64,000 bases of DNA, from assembly GCA_032622095.1 (NCBI GenBank), contig CP136063.1, forward strand, positions 25,112,987-25,176,986, written 5' to 3'. Below are positions 1 to 11,150 of the stretch, in pieces. Numbering within the stretch: position 1 is the stretch's first letter; each line of letters begins with the position of its first letter. The notes beneath the pieces are model-generated. The model saw only the letters and a program-made list of their open reading frames with translations. It made no database searches and had not been told where the DNA came from. The translations under genes were made by a program, and so were the position numbers. The stretch comes from Siphonodentalium dalli. Lineage: Eukaryota > Mollusca > Scaphopoda > Gadilida > Siphonodentaliidae.

Positions 1-194
1 AAATAGAACATATGCGGGCTCCCTAACTATATTAGGTCCAATATGAAACTATCTATAATTGAATTAACTGTTCTTCGGTTCCATTCTATATTTCTCAAAT
101 GTCATATAGCCCGAACATTTCAGCTAGAGCGTTTATAAATGAATTTTGATATTTGTGTTCATCTCGGTACAGCGATTGAACAAAGCCATGTGAC

Positions 195-217
195 CAGCGG
201 CGGGCAAATCAGCTAGT
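195..217 (+). mobile_element. Helitron-like 3' terminus
   Basis: The stretch ends GCGGGCAAATCAGCTAG followed by T. This resembles the classic Helitron 3' end, a GC-rich hairpin remnant about 10 nt before CTRR with insertion before a T. A second, better-preserved copy of this ending lies at 11545. The hairpin here is degenerate, and the element body upstream probably runs off the left edge of the window. The 5' end is not visible and no Rep/helicase frame is seen. Confidence 0.45.
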
Positions 218-263
218 ATAATTATATTATATAGTGGAAGAGTTTTGGTAAACTTAACGGTGC

Positions 264-399
264 AAATTATATCGGTTACCCTAAGGTTGTCGTTTGTTCA
301 CGGGTCTCCCTAAACAAGTCCATACCGTGTGAAATTATATCGGTTACCTTAAGGTTGTCGTTTGTTCACGGGTCTCCCTAAACAAGTCCATACCGTGTG
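264..399. repeat. 68-bp tandem duplication
   Basis: Two almost identical 68-bp copies sit head to tail (264-331 and 332-399), each beginning AAATTATATCGGTTACC and ending with ACAAGTCCATACCGTGTG. They differ by about one base, so the duplication is recent. No coding content is visible. Confidence 0.9.
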
Positions 400-598
400 T
401 AAATTTTATGTCGACCAACTCGAATCTTATAATCCACAAAATTGATCTAATGACAAAACAGATTTATTCAATCGTTATCTACCCTTGTAAAAGCTTTCTT
501 TGGAAAGAACGGCAACACACGGTGCATTGGGTAGCGAGATCTGGATGGTCATCATAATAGGGATATTTTACACGGTCATCATATCATTGAAAAGAGAG

Positions 599-600
<2 letters not shown>

Positions 601-634
<34 letters not shown>
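601..634. repeat. (AT)n microsatellite
   Basis: About 17 uninterrupted AT dinucleotides. The surrounding 420-760 is plain AT-rich sequence with no recognisable gene. Confidence 0.9.
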
Positions 635-637
<3 letters not shown>

Positions 638-761
638 CACTATTATTCAATGTATATAATGTCAATATATTGTATGATATCACATGATACACTGGTAATA
701 TTATTATACATGGCAACCTGTCCCTATATTGGGGCGTCTTTTGCTGAATAAATCTATCTAC

Positions 762-1730
762 ATGTATAGCAACAGCTTGTGGTCCTAAATGCTCTAATTA
801 CACGAAATTTCCTTCGAAATTGGGCGATTTCTTATGTACCATCCCCCAGGAAATCTGGAGGTGGTAATTTCTGTTCGGATCTCCGAGTAGAATACAGCCA
901 ACTGTCAAACCGAATAATGCCGAACACCTTTCGGTACGACTCGGGGGGTCGGCAATAGTGGGGATGAGACAAATTGCATCCTGGGGGGGGGGGGGTGGTA
1001 CATAAGAAATCGCCCATGTTTGAATGAAATGTCGTATAATTGAAGTATTTAGTGGCACAAGCTGTCGCTATATGCCAACAAAATCACGATCCCAACCGGC
1101 CGTACCGAATACTGGGGCCAGTTGACCCTCGTTAGACCACCTCCAGATATCCTGATGAATGATACATAAGAAATCGCCCAATTTCACAAGACATTTCGTA
1201 TAATTAGAGTATTTAGTGGCACAAGCTGTCGCTATATGTCCACATAATCACGATTCCAACCCGACTTAATGAAAACTGGGCCCAGTTGACTCTCGGTTGA
1301 CCACCTCCAGATATCAAAATTGGGCAATTTTTATGAACCATCACCCCAGATATCTGGAGGGAGTCAACCGATGGTCAACTGGGCCAGTTGTCGGTACGAC
1401 AGGTAGGAATCGTGATTTTGTGGACATATAGCAACAGCTTGTGCCCCTAAATGCTCTAATTATACGAAATTTCCTTCAAAATTGGGCGATTTCTTGTGCA
1501 CTATCCCCCAGGATATCTGGAGGTGGTCAACCGATGGTCAACATGTCCCAGTTTTCGATAAGGCGGGTTGGAATCAAGATTATGTGGACATATAGCGACA
1601 GCTTGTGCCACTAAATATTATAATTATACGAAATTTCCTTCACAAATTGGCGATTGCTTATGCACCATCCCCCAGGATATCTGGAGGTGGTCAACCGATG
1701 GTCAACTGGGCCCAGTTGTCGGTAAGACCT
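762..1730. repeat. cluster of direct and inverted ~160-180 bp repeat units
   Basis: A unit containing CATATAGCGACAGCTTGTG, an AATTGGGCGATTTCTTATG block and CCCAGGATATCTGGAGGTGG recurs in plus orientation near 762-862, 1415-1530 and 1580-1710. It occurs in minus orientation near 988-1075 and 1128-1240. The alternation of orientations suggests a palindrome-prone dispersed repeat or a set of foldbacks. The short open frames across it are chance readings of the repeat. Confidence 0.75.
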
Positions 1731-1739
1731 GGAGCCACA

Positions 1740-2535
1740 ACGGGCATGTCCTTGGTATGGCAACCATCACAGAAATACGATCGCGCCTTGAGTGAACGGA
1801 ACATCACTCAAAAAGATATAGTTTTACGTGAAAGTGTATCTTGCGATGCATTTATGAAGGAGCGCTAATAGTTCTCATTGCAAATTGTGATGTGTTCAGT
1901 TATCTGTCCAGAACATCATTGTTGACTTCGCGTGGAAACTTTATAAAATATCATGCGACGATCAGCAACTCTCAAAGAAAAAACCCAGTTGATGTGCACA
2001 ATGTGTAATCATACCATGGGTTCGTACAACGCACATGCAAACTATGTGGGTATATCGTGCCTCTATTGTCCATCACAAAGAATTTTACGACAAAAGATCT
2101 TCTTGGTCCATATATTGTATACAGCGGTATTGATGGGATTCGGTGCAGTTATGGATAATGGCAGATTTACGCAATTTAAATTCTTTATTCTCATGACCTA
2201 TAATACATAGGTATCGAGATAACAGTTGTACACTATTTACATATAACATGGTACATATATAAGCATATTATACACATTATTATAAATAAATATAAATAAA
2301 CACATTATAAATAAATATAATAGCACTATCATTGCTATATATAACACTATTCATTTATAGTAATAATAGGCTTAGAAGTGAACACATACATTTTATGCAC
2401 ACATACACACACAGAGTTATATATCAGTTTAATATGATCGCACGTGACACGTAGTGGAGCAACCACACAAATACATCAAAATGTCACAACAATTTCAATC
2501 TATACACGTAGTTTCCAACTGTTGCTGTGTCACTG
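1740..2535. other. unannotated AT-rich stretch
   Basis: I see no gene, RNA gene or mobile-element end here. There is a small ATAAATA-rich patch around 2280-2345. The open frame at 1953-2210 has Cys pairs but no recognisable domain and is treated as chance. Confidence 0.5.
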
Positions 2536-2665
2536 CATGGGATTTCAAAATGTTGAATATTTTCACCAAAGTTGGAGGGGCGGATTCCGCGGAACACTAA
2601 AGTACAACCACCCTGACACCACATCTCTCGTTAAAGCAACTCATACACCTCCATGCCAAACTAAA
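2536..2665 (+). repeat. 130-bp dispersed repeat, copy 1
   Basis: This starts CATGGGATTTCAAAATGTTG and ends CCATGCCAAACTAAA. It is repeated at 4136-4265 with a handful of substitutions and no net length change. The two copies are in the same orientation, 1.6 kb apart. Confidence 0.9.
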
Positions 2666-3254
2666 CCTAGCAATTTCCCACGTTTATCTATGACAAATAT
2701 AAATGACTACATGAGCGCATTATCCCAAAATATCACTGGGAAAATCTTTCGCACGAACAGTTTCATGGGCTCTTGTCAATAGAAACATCCCTCGTTTGAA
2801 TCCAGCCTGTATTTTTTCTAGAAAATGGTCTTTAGAGACGTCTCTTATTGCATTTAAGTGTATACATTGTGTAAGGCAGCTGAATTAGCTCATGCAGGTC
2901 AAAAATTCAAACTGATAGTCAAAAGGACATTTGAAAACATGATGAAGAATACAATCTTATATATACACACTAGGTCAAAAGAAGAACAAACAAAAAAGGA
3001 ACAATGAAAACCAAACAAACAAACAACACGTTTGTAGGGAGGGATCCAGGATCCCATATTTATTGTGTGCATAATGTATATAAAAAGTTGTATATGTGTT
3101 ATGCGTGTTACTCGTTAATTTGTGTCGTTGTAAAAAAGCTTTGATGTGCGTACTGGTGACTAAAAGACTTATCAAAGTCAAATAGCGATTACACGCTGAT
3201 AGAGCCTCTATTTATGTCCCGTGTTAGTACGGTCAATAAAGCGTGTATGTGTAT

Positions 3255-3680
3255 ATATAAGGCCGTGGCTTAAGAGCAGTATATCGCTCTTTAGCTATAT
3301 GGGCCTGACACGCTATACCCTTCTTTAGTACCAAACTCTAAAGAGTGGGGGACTGTGGTATACCACTCTTCATCTGTATGGGTATGATACGCTTAAGAAC
3401 GGTAGGCTATACCGCTCTTTAGCGGTTGGTACCAAGGAACGGTATGGGCACTAAAGAACGGTATACTGCTATTCAGTGACAAACGTCAAAGAACGGGGCA
3501 CAGGAGTGGTGTACATCGGTATATACCAATATTTAGCTATACATGGTCATGGCGCGATAAAGAACGGTCTTACATTATCATCCGTACTGCTCGATCTCCA
3601 GTATCCGACTATAAAGAGCCGTATACCGCGCCTTAGCCCTCATCGCTAAAGAGCGGCATACCATTATTGAGCCCTCAGTG
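3255..3680. repeat. array of GTATAC-centred palindromes (AAAGAGCGGTATACCGCTCTTT type)
   Basis: Variants of AAAGAGCGGTATACCGCTC recur roughly every 25-50 bp. Examples are GAGCAGTATATCGCTC near 3275, TATACCGCTCTTTAGCG near 3410, and the half-sites AAAGAACGGTATACTG and AAAGAGCCGTATACCGC. Each unit is a short near-perfect palindrome with an AT core. The layout parallels the palindrome arrays at 8.2-10.4 kb and 24.1-26.3 kb although the sequences are unrelated. Confidence 0.75.
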
Positions 3681-4010
3681 CTAAAGCCACTTCGTATATA
3701 TAATTGCGTCTATAGTCTAGTGATGTGAAATCAGTGTTTCCGGTAGAGACCAAATGTGTCTGGATTCTGGCCCACAAAGCCAAATGACGTAAATGACGTC
3801 ATGGACCATGTCATGACGTCTTCGTTGGTTTTCGTTCAGCTAACCAACGAAATTGGTCAAATGAAACTAATCTATAGGCCTAAATCACATAGGAATTGTT
3901 CAGAAAAACTGAAGTTGGTAATTTCATAACCATCCCGTTGGTCCACTTCCGATTCTGTGATTTCACCATTTCTTTTGGGATATTATTGTTCCCAGGATGC
4001 TATGCGAAAG

Positions 4011-4428
4011 CGGAAGTCACGTGATTTTTAACCCATTTTTGTGCGCCGTTTTTCACCGCGTCGAAATTCTGTTTCATGGTATTGTAAAAATTAATGACGT
4101 CATTCACGCCTAAACTTGAAAAGCAACAACGCCCTCATGGGATTTAAAAATGTTGAATACTTTCACCAAAGTTGGAGGGGCGGATTCCGCGGAACACTAC
4201 AGTACAACCACCCTGCCACCACGTATCTCGTTAAAACAACTCATACACATCCATGCCAAACTAAAGCTGAAGGGGTCACTCTCACCAAGGCTTGGCAAAA
4301 GCGGAGCGGAAGTCACGTGATGTTTAACCCATTTTTCTTGTCCGGATTTTCATCGCGTCGAAATTCTGTTTCATGGTATTGTAAAAATTAATGACGTCAT
4401 TCACGCCTAAACATGAAAAGCAACAACG
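4011..4428 (+). repeat. ~122-bp direct duplication, two copies ~297 bp apart
   Basis: Copy 1 (4011-4131) and copy 2 (4307-4428) both run from CGGAAGTCACGTGAT through GTCGAAATTCTGTTTCATGG to AAAAGCAACAACGC. Copy 2 of the 130-bp repeat lies between them, so the locus was built by serial duplication. Confidence 0.85.
4136..4265 (+). repeat. 130-bp dispersed repeat, copy 2
   Basis: Same-length copy of 2536-2665, in the same orientation. Both keep the block GGAGGGGCGGATTCCGCGG, which contains the palindrome CCGCGG. Confidence 0.9.
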
Positions 4429-4806
4429 CGCCTGGCGCGTTCTGGTTGCTATCAATACTGCATATGCCTTATATACAAGGCGGTGCGTCTAGTTATCTTT
4501 ATAATACCATCTGGAGTATTATAATCGCTTCAATATTATAATCATTCAATATTCGATAGTTCGCGGTTAACAATTTTATTAAAATCACATAGTCGTCGTA
4601 GGCTTGTTGGATTTTTCTGATTAAGTAGTTCACTCATAGTGATTGTATTGGGGCGTTTGTCCGAAAGTGTTATTAATAAACGGCGCCTGCCTTTAGATAA
4701 GCTTTCGCACTCGAGAAGGTAGTGGAACTTATCTCCAATTTTACCGGATTTGCAGAGTTGACAAAGTTATGCTTTATTAGAGATGAATGTAAACATATAT
4801 ACACTA

Positions 4807-5115
4807 TTTACAACATAGTCATCGTCATAATCTCGTCATCACTATAATCGTCAACTGTGTTATGCTAATCTTCATCACCATCAGCGTCATCATCATCATA
4901 ATCCACATCATCATCATCATCATCATAATCATCACATCGTAATCATAATCATCATCTTCGTTGTCATAACCACCGTCATCATTAGAAGGCTTATCGTCCG
5001 CTATCATCATCATCCTCAACTATCGTCATCAATATCATCGTCGTCATCAGAACCAGCCATTTGTATGTGTTTGTGTCACCGTCATCGGCATCTTCGTCAT
5101 TATCATCTCCATCAT
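4807..5115. repeat. (ATC)n/(CAT)n low-complexity tract
   Basis: Imperfect trinucleotide repeats of CATCAT and CATAAT. The Met/Asp-rich frame read across it on the minus strand is an artefact of the repeat. Confidence 0.85.
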
Positions 5116-5130
5116 TATTAGATTTGAATC

Positions 5131-5471
5131 GAAGGCTCCTGTCCGGAAATGCTTCTATCGATTAATATTAATTTTATTTCGAATATTTTCTGGTCTAAAA
5201 AGGTGTGTTTGTTCAGCTAACGAACAATAGTGGTTACTGTTAACAGAGACCAGAAATTATATTGTGCAATTTTGTCAGAAATAAACGTTAATTATACTCA
5301 TTATCACTTATATCTGTGGAACAAAACAATACAAACAACCAATCTGTGACATTTGACATTCGTTGCGTAGCCGTAGGAACAGCCCAGTGCTCTATATCGC
5401 AATACGGTCTCATCCGAATGGTCGGTTCTAAAAATATTAATTGATAGAAGCTTTTCCGGACATAGGTCTTC
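5131..5471. mobile_element. ~341-bp MITE with ~40-bp terminal inverted repeats
   Basis: The left arm (5131-5171) contains TGTCCGGAAATGCTTCTATC. The right arm (5433-5471) reads the reverse complement with a few mismatches, ending CCGGACATAGGTCTTC. The inside is non-coding. The size and arm length fit a non-autonomous DNA transposon. I could not fix a target-site duplication, so the superfamily is unassigned. Confidence 0.7.
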
Positions 5472-5529
5472 AGTTCATATCTATTATTTTATACCCACGC
5501 AACTATTTAAAAAAATTTATTTAAAGAGA

Positions 5530-6390
5530 TAATCCATCTTTAAACAGAAACGAGACTTTCTTGGATAGACTCGCTTTAGATAAATTTAGTATTTTTGTTT
5601 TATCCACATTGACTGTTAATTTCCATTGACTACATTATTTTTCAAAAATATCGAGTTGTTGCTGTAACCCTTTTGGTGTTTCCGCCATAATAACTGTATC
5701 GTCGGCGTAGAGGATCATGAATATTTTCAAATGGTAGTTCAATTTGTCACATATCTCCGCGTCTACAGTTTTCAGTCCCATTGAGCAGTTTTCAAGGAAA
5801 AATTCTTCCAAATCATTCAAATACAAGGAAAACAATAGTGGGGATAAGTTTACAACTTGGCGAACTCCCGCATAACAGGGAAACTAAGCTGATAGCTCGC
5901 CATTTGCACGGACACATGATTTCACATGGTTATACATGTTGACGATGACCCTAAACAATTTCCCATTGATTCCACTTTTTACAATTTTGGACCAGAGCCC
6001 CTGTCTCCATACGGTATCAAAGGCTTTCTGGAAGTCAACGAACGCACATATTAGTTTCTTATTAAATTTTCGACTGATTTCGAACAACAAGTGCAGAACA
6101 AATATATTGTCGAGGGTTGAATAATTTTTTCCGAAACCGGTCTGGTTTTCTGATAGTATTTCATAATTTTCGACATATTGTGTGAGTCTATTTGACAATA
6201 TCTTTGTAAATAATTTACCAAAACAACTCAAGATCGTTATCGGCCTATAATTACCTGGGTCACTTAAATTTCCTTTGTTTTTATAGAGAGGGACAATCGT
6301 TCCAGTTACCCAGTCTTCCGGTATGAGACCAGTGTCCAGTATGATATTAAACAAGAAAACTAAGATGCATGCATCAGATCGCCCGTGAAC
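5530..6390 (-). pseudogene. non-LTR retrotransposon reverse transcriptase fragment, inactivated
   Basis: This is a degenerate reverse transcriptase reading in one frame on the minus strand. The N-terminal part has the fingers segment GLIPEDWVTGTIVPLYKNKG and NYRPITILSCFGKLFTK. Palm motif A is AFVDFQKAFDTV. Motif C is FMILYADDTVIM, with the catalytic Asp pair intact. A stop codon at about 5884 precedes motif B, and motif B itself reads GVRQVVNLSP, where the family usually has GVRQG(D/E)NLSP. A second in-frame stop lies at about 5635, where a Tyr or Cys codon is normal. Homology fades near 6390 upstream and near 5530 downstream, so the endonuclease and tail are missing. The motifs suggest a Jockey/CR1/RTE-like clade. 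It is a dead fragment. Confidence 0.85.
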
Positions 6391-6980
6391 TATTTATCAT
6401 AGAATTCTTGTAGCTATCGATTATACATTTTGGAATATCTGTCTGTATGTATGTGTGTATGAATCCACGTATGTATGTGTGTTATAGACTCGCACACTGC
6501 TCGACCGATCCGACTCGGATTTGGTATTTAACGTGTCAACCTGACCTCGCGCATAGGCATGTTTCTGGACCTTGACCGATCCGACTAAAATTTGTGTGTA
6601 GGACTACTTCGATCCCGGGAGCAATATGGACGAGTCCAATTTCACGTGCGACCATGTCATCGAACGTGCTGATATAGGCATGTTTCTGGACCAATTGAAA
6701 AATAGTTTGTCCAGATAAACCCACGGAAATGGTCAACGTCGCATTTTGGACAAGCTCTGATCACTCATTCTCCACTCCCAATCATCAAAATCACCGCAAA
6801 CGGCACATCGGGGGTTAAGGCAGGCACGATCTTTATATTGACCATATTTGGAGTTGATAACCGACTAACGCTCTTTATTGTCATCGGCGTTGCTAAACGC
6901 TCGCATGTGCCTACGAAACTGCGGACGAAAAACGCGAAATGCATTTATCTTGATTAAAAAGGCAGAATTAACTCATCGGA
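6391..6980. other. unannotated stretch with GTATGT-rich patch
   Basis: A GTATGTATGTGTG patch at about 6440-6480 is followed by a CTCGACCGATCCGACTCGG segment. Together they resemble the region upstream of the Helitron-like end at 11.2-11.3 kb. This may be a remnant of the same element family. No gene is seen. Confidence 0.35.
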
Positions 6981-6981
6981 A

Positions 6982-7145
6982 AACAAAACATGCGTGTTGT
7001 GTGTTTCTTATGTCTGTCGTTCCTAGGAACGGGGAAAATTTTCAATCATACATCTTTTAGGGACGGGTACTGAGTGTTGTGTAAAACAAAATGCGTGTTG
7101 TGTGATTCTTATGTCTGTCGTTCCTAGGAACGGAGGAAATTTTCA
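6982..7145 (+). repeat. ~63-bp sequence duplicated with 101-bp period
   Basis: ATGCGTGTTGTGTG...CTTATGTCTGTCGTTCCTAGG occurs at 6990 and again at 7091. The spacer CTTTTAGGGACGGGTACTG reappears at about 11155-11175 next to another copy of the same segment. This links the site to the Helitron-like element that ends at 11545. Confidence 0.8.
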
Positions 7146-7149
7146 TCGG

Positions 7150-8200
7150 GTCAGTTTTTCCGCCCGATGTACCTTAAAGTCATTAGCTTCACTCCCGGTA
7201 GGTATATATTTCATGTCAGACAGAACTGTATCCGATATACCATAAGAAAGGTCATAAAAAACTAGAAATAAAACCCCAAGGTTGCATATTATTGATGCGG
7301 TATTCGCCCCGTATTAAATTGTTGAAAACTGCGGTCAGAGTAAGAAATCTTCTCAGATACAACCACATTTTCGGCGCGAATCATCGCGTGAAGGTCATGG
7401 AATTATATTCGGAAGAAATCGGAACCGCCCGAAAAACGACGATCGGCTGGCACGCACGGTTAAGAGAACAGCCAAAACAATAGCCGACATGTCGATAACC
7501 GAAAGTAGATTCAACAAAACACAAACTAGATAATGTGATTATGTCTTGATTTTTGCATCGATATCTCATGTTTTCTAATTGAAATGTCGAGAATTAATTG
7601 GCAACTAACAAAGTGTACACACTGTGTATATGTTATATATGGATTGTTTGCAAATTTAGGCGTGAATGGGTATTCACAGCATGCAAAATACGATTGGCAC
7701 ACCTCCGAACCGATCAGCTGATCCAGGTCGTCATGCTTCTCATCGATTGAAAATAAACAAATCGGGGAATTCCTGCCCTTCTTATCAAACGTCAACAAAT
7801 TTGGTCGAATTTAAGATGAAGTTATCTGCAATGGCATTATTGACTTATGTAAATGGAAATTATTAGCAATATTTCAAACGCAGAGAGTGCATGAACCACC
7901 GATCGATCTATAAATTATAATAGCCCAATCGGGCTGAACTAGATCGAATCGGGCTGAACTAGATCGATTGGTCTTCCTGGCATAGTGGTTGCTGCTGTAA
8001 GAGAGGGAACTCTAAATTTCTTAAATATTAAAATTTTGTTTGTTTTCAGATTTGTACAAGTTTATAATGAATATTACTAGTAAAAAAATATACCATTGTC
8101 TTTCATTAGTTTCAAAATAAATGAGAATTTTTTTTAATTGGTAGAAACAGCTGGTCGAAAGAACAATTTAGAGTACTCCCCTTATCCCAGATTCACTTTA
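7150..8200. other. unannotated stretch
   Basis: No gene is recognised. A 17-bp tandem pair of GGGCTGAACTAGATCGA lies at about 7930-7970. The 63-codon frame at 7292-7483 resembles no family I know and sits in repeat-like sequence, so it is not called. Confidence 0.4.
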
Positions 8201-8329
8201 TAGTAGCTAATTACACTTAGGCATAAATTATTTATGCTTAAGCATAATTAACTTACGATCAGCGTAATACATTTGAATTACGCTTGAGTGTAATTGGGTT
8301 CATCAGCTATCTCACCTCTATGGGAGGAA

Positions 8330-8656
8330 GCCAAATTAACATTTAATAAATAATTGAGCTAAAGCCCCCCCCCCAATCAAGGAATCTCTAATTACACTTA
8401 AGTGCAATAAGAATATTTCTTATCACGCTTAAGTGCAATAAGAAGATTCCTTATTGCGCTTAGAGATTCCTTATTGCGCTTAAGTGCAATACGATATTCC
8501 TTTTTGTGCTTAAGTGCAATAAGATATTCCTTATTGTGCTAAGCGCAATTAGATATTTCCTTATTGAACTTAATCGCAATTATATCTTCCCTTATTATAT
8601 CGCTTAAGCTCAATTATATCGCTTAAGCTCTATTATTTATTAAATGTTAATTTGGC
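8330..8656. repeat. 327-bp segment bounded by 31-bp inverted repeats
   Basis: The left arm at 8330-8360 starts GCCAAATTAACATTTAATAA. The right arm at 8626-8656 is its reverse complement with about two mismatches. The interior is a run of degenerate GCTTAAGCGCAAT half-palindromes alternating with AGATATTCCTTATTG. Confidence 0.85.
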
Positions 8657-8837
8657 TCCCCATATACCTCATGTATATTGGTATAACCTGATGTAGGTTA
8701 CTGGCATTAGTAATGCAGTTGCATCCATTTCAGCTTGAGGGGAGTTCAATGAGAGTGTATATGAATTACGTTTAAGCGTACTTCATTTACGCTTAAGCGC
8801 GGAACTCATTTACACATAAGCATAATTAATATGAATA

Positions 8838-9800
8838 ATGCTTAAGCAAATACCTAACTCCAACTGATTTCCTCTGTCTGAATAATTGAGTCCATCTCAT
8901 AGTATATGGGGGAGTCTAAACCGATGTTTGATTGATGTCTTATTGCCAGAGTAAATTTGAGTTTAGAGGAAATCGCATGGGAGACAGCCTTTTCAAATAT
9001 ATTATTTATTAGTGTAAATCATTTGCGCTCAAGCGCAAAAAATATGTGTCTAATAATATATTTGCGCTTTAGCATAAAATTGCCATAAATGTGATCTATT
9101 ATATGGGAGGCCCTTTTCACATTTATTATTTATTTACACTTAAGCGCAAATAACCTCTATCATTTGCAATTAAGCAAATAGATCATATTTGCGCTTAAGC
9201 GCAAATCATTTGCACTTAAGCGCAAATAAAAATCAATATGCAATGATCCCCCCTGAATTAATTTTACATGGCACAGGCCTAAACACATCACTAAAGTTGA
9301 TATAGCCCCACCATATGAGGGAAACAATCCCCCAGAAACCCCAAGATCTGTTTTATGACCATGGAAATGATATAGATCTGTGTAGGATATGTCTCTTTTA
9401 TAAAATATACTATATCTCTGGGATGGCGACACAAATTCTTGGGGACAGGGATGCTGATATTATGAAAATAGGGGTTTTTTCCCCAACTTCAAGTCAATGA
9501 GTACACCATATGAGGGAAGCAAACCCCAGTAACCCCTAATTCCCTATTTATGGCCATCGAAATGGTATATATCTGTGCAGGAGATAATAAAATATACATG
9601 AGCTCTGGGAGTGAGGCACCAAATCTTGGGACACCAGGGACAGAGATGCTGATATGCATATGGAAATATGTTTTTTCTTCAACTTCGAGTCTGTATGGGG
9701 CTATTACTATGGGCCCATGCTAATATAATATGAGATGGACTCAATCATTCACATCAGAGGGATGTAATGGAGTGTTAGGTATTTGCGCTTAAGCGCAAAT
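8838..9800. repeat. inverted-repeat pair (8838-8904 / 9727-9800)
   Basis: The left arm includes GAGTCCATCTCATAGTATA preceded by a CTTAAG palindrome. The right arm carries the reverse complement around GAGATGGACTCAATCATTC and ends in a perfect ATTTGCGCTTAAGCGCAAAT. The pair interleaves with the pair 9103-9151 / 9892-9940 rather than nesting inside it. Confidence 0.75.
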
Positions 9801-9940
9801 AAATTGATAGACACATATTTGTGCTTAAGCGCAAATGATTTACGCTTAAGCACAAATATTTGCGCTTAATGATTTATGCTTAAGCACAAATATTTGCGCT
9901 TAAGCGCAAATAAATAATAAATGTGAAAAGGGCCTCCCAT
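9103..9940. repeat. 49-bp inverted-repeat pair (9103-9151 / 9892-9940)
   Basis: The left arm starts ATGGGAGGCCCTTTTCACAT and runs into TTATTTATTTACACTTAAGC. The right arm is the reverse complement over 49 bp with about one mismatch. Confidence 0.9.
9294..9691 (+). repeat. two ~200-bp direct repeats, diverged
   Basis: Copies at 9294-9496 and 9497-9691 share CACCATATGAGGGAA, a CCATGGAAATGATATAGATC / CCATCGAAATGGTATATATC block, and a TTTTTTCNNCAACTTCNAGTC ending. They are non-coding. Confidence 0.8.
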
Positions 9941-10379
9941 ACTATTTCCGCTAAAGCGCATATGATTTGTATTTAAGTATAAATGATTTGCTCTTAAGTG
10001 CAAATGATTTACACTTAAGCGTAAATGATTTGCGATTAAGCAGAATCAGAATAAATGTGAAAACGGCTTCTCGTATAATCGCTTAAGCATAATTCATTTA
10101 TGATTAAGTGTAATTAATCTATCAATGAAAATAAATGACCAGTGAGCTTAAGTGTAAATCAATTACGCTTTTAAAAGCACACTTTAATCAATTACGTTTA
10201 AGCACACTAGTCATAATTCTATTACTCATAGGAGTAATGCTTTATCTACATCATATGGTTAAGCGTAAGTGAAGTACGCTTTATATGTGTGCATTACACC
10301 TGAGTGTAATACATTACGCTTAATTGTAATTCACTTACGCTAATGTGCAATTAGCTAATACATGTGAAAAAGGCTTTCC

Positions 10380-11150
10380 ATTATAGTTATCATCCATCAG
10401 AATGAATAGTGCTTACTAAAGCTTGACAACAGAATTTGCCATTAAAAACATTTCATGGCCAATGAGCTAACAAATGTTCTGTACTGGCATATTGAATACC
10501 AATTATTTGTACTATTGTACAGGTATAATGTAATTAAACAGTTTTGAGTTACAAAAGTAAGACAACTCTTTCTGAACGGTACTGTGCTTGCGGCCAGATT
10601 GATGTAAAAATTCGGTCAATGCGCTTACAATTTTCTATAAATAGTAACATTTTGGAATTATTACCTCTCGATCACTGTTCGATTATAATCTTTGCCACTA
10701 ACTCGGCCAATGTTCTTCCGTTTGTGATTTCACGCAACAATTCCCTTTCTATTCCTTCCCTGTCGAATTGACTACCGATTGCGATGTCAATTTGTTTTTC
10801 GCTTTAATATTCTGATGTGCATGACGCTATTCCAGCGAACGGTCATCCTCCCTAGAAGCCATTTCTGAGAACGAAACCCGATTCAATCCCAATCGAGTCG
10901 GAAGTGCTCGGGCATTTCCGTGACTGCACAAGACAACGCATCGGTTTGTATTTTCGTGTTATTATGGTGAGATTAATCGGGACGATTGATGAATATAAAT
11001 AGTTAGCCGAATGGCCGTATAATGTGTACAAACTGACTTCAGGATGGGGGATTTCGTGTATCTGAGTTATTTTATTCACTCTTCCCACAGAATGACGCAG
11101 GGAACTCAATTGTGAGGTTCAATTTACGTTTCACATCACTTTAAATCATA
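10380..11150. other. unannotated stretch
   Basis: No gene, repeat array or element end is evident. Short frames such as 10544-10771 have no recognisable domain. Confidence 0.4.

Larger units (their letters stand above)
8204..10357. mobile_element. ~2.15-kb element made of CTTAAG-centred palindromes
   Basis: Dozens of copies of ATTTGCGCTTAAGCGCAAAT and variants (TTACGCTTAAGCGTAA, TTATGCTTAAGCATAA) fill this region. Perfect 20-mers occur at 9187-9206, 9781-9800 and 9892-9911. The outer edges carry a weak inverted pair, AGCTAATTACACTTA on the left and its approximate reverse complement at 10341-10357. Inside are at least three inverted-repeat pairs and a ~200-bp direct duplication. There is no coding frame. 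I infer a non-autonomous DNA element, or several fused ones, with palindromic subterminal repeats. The boundaries are tentative. Confidence 0.55.

Noticed and set aside
500-751. 83-codon frame with YIYIYI stretch
   Set aside because: Translation through the (AT)n microsatellite.
2975-3181. Minus-strand frame with a hydrophobic C-terminus (membrane peptide)
   Set aside because: The C-terminal Phe/Leu run comes from an A-rich stretch of the plus strand. No start context or homologue is recognised.
4825-5019. Met/Asp-rich frame on the minus strand
   Set aside because: Read-through of the ATC trinucleotide repeat.
7292-7483. 63-codon basic frame near 7.3 kb as a gene
   Set aside because: No recognisable domain, short, and next to duplicated repeat sequence.
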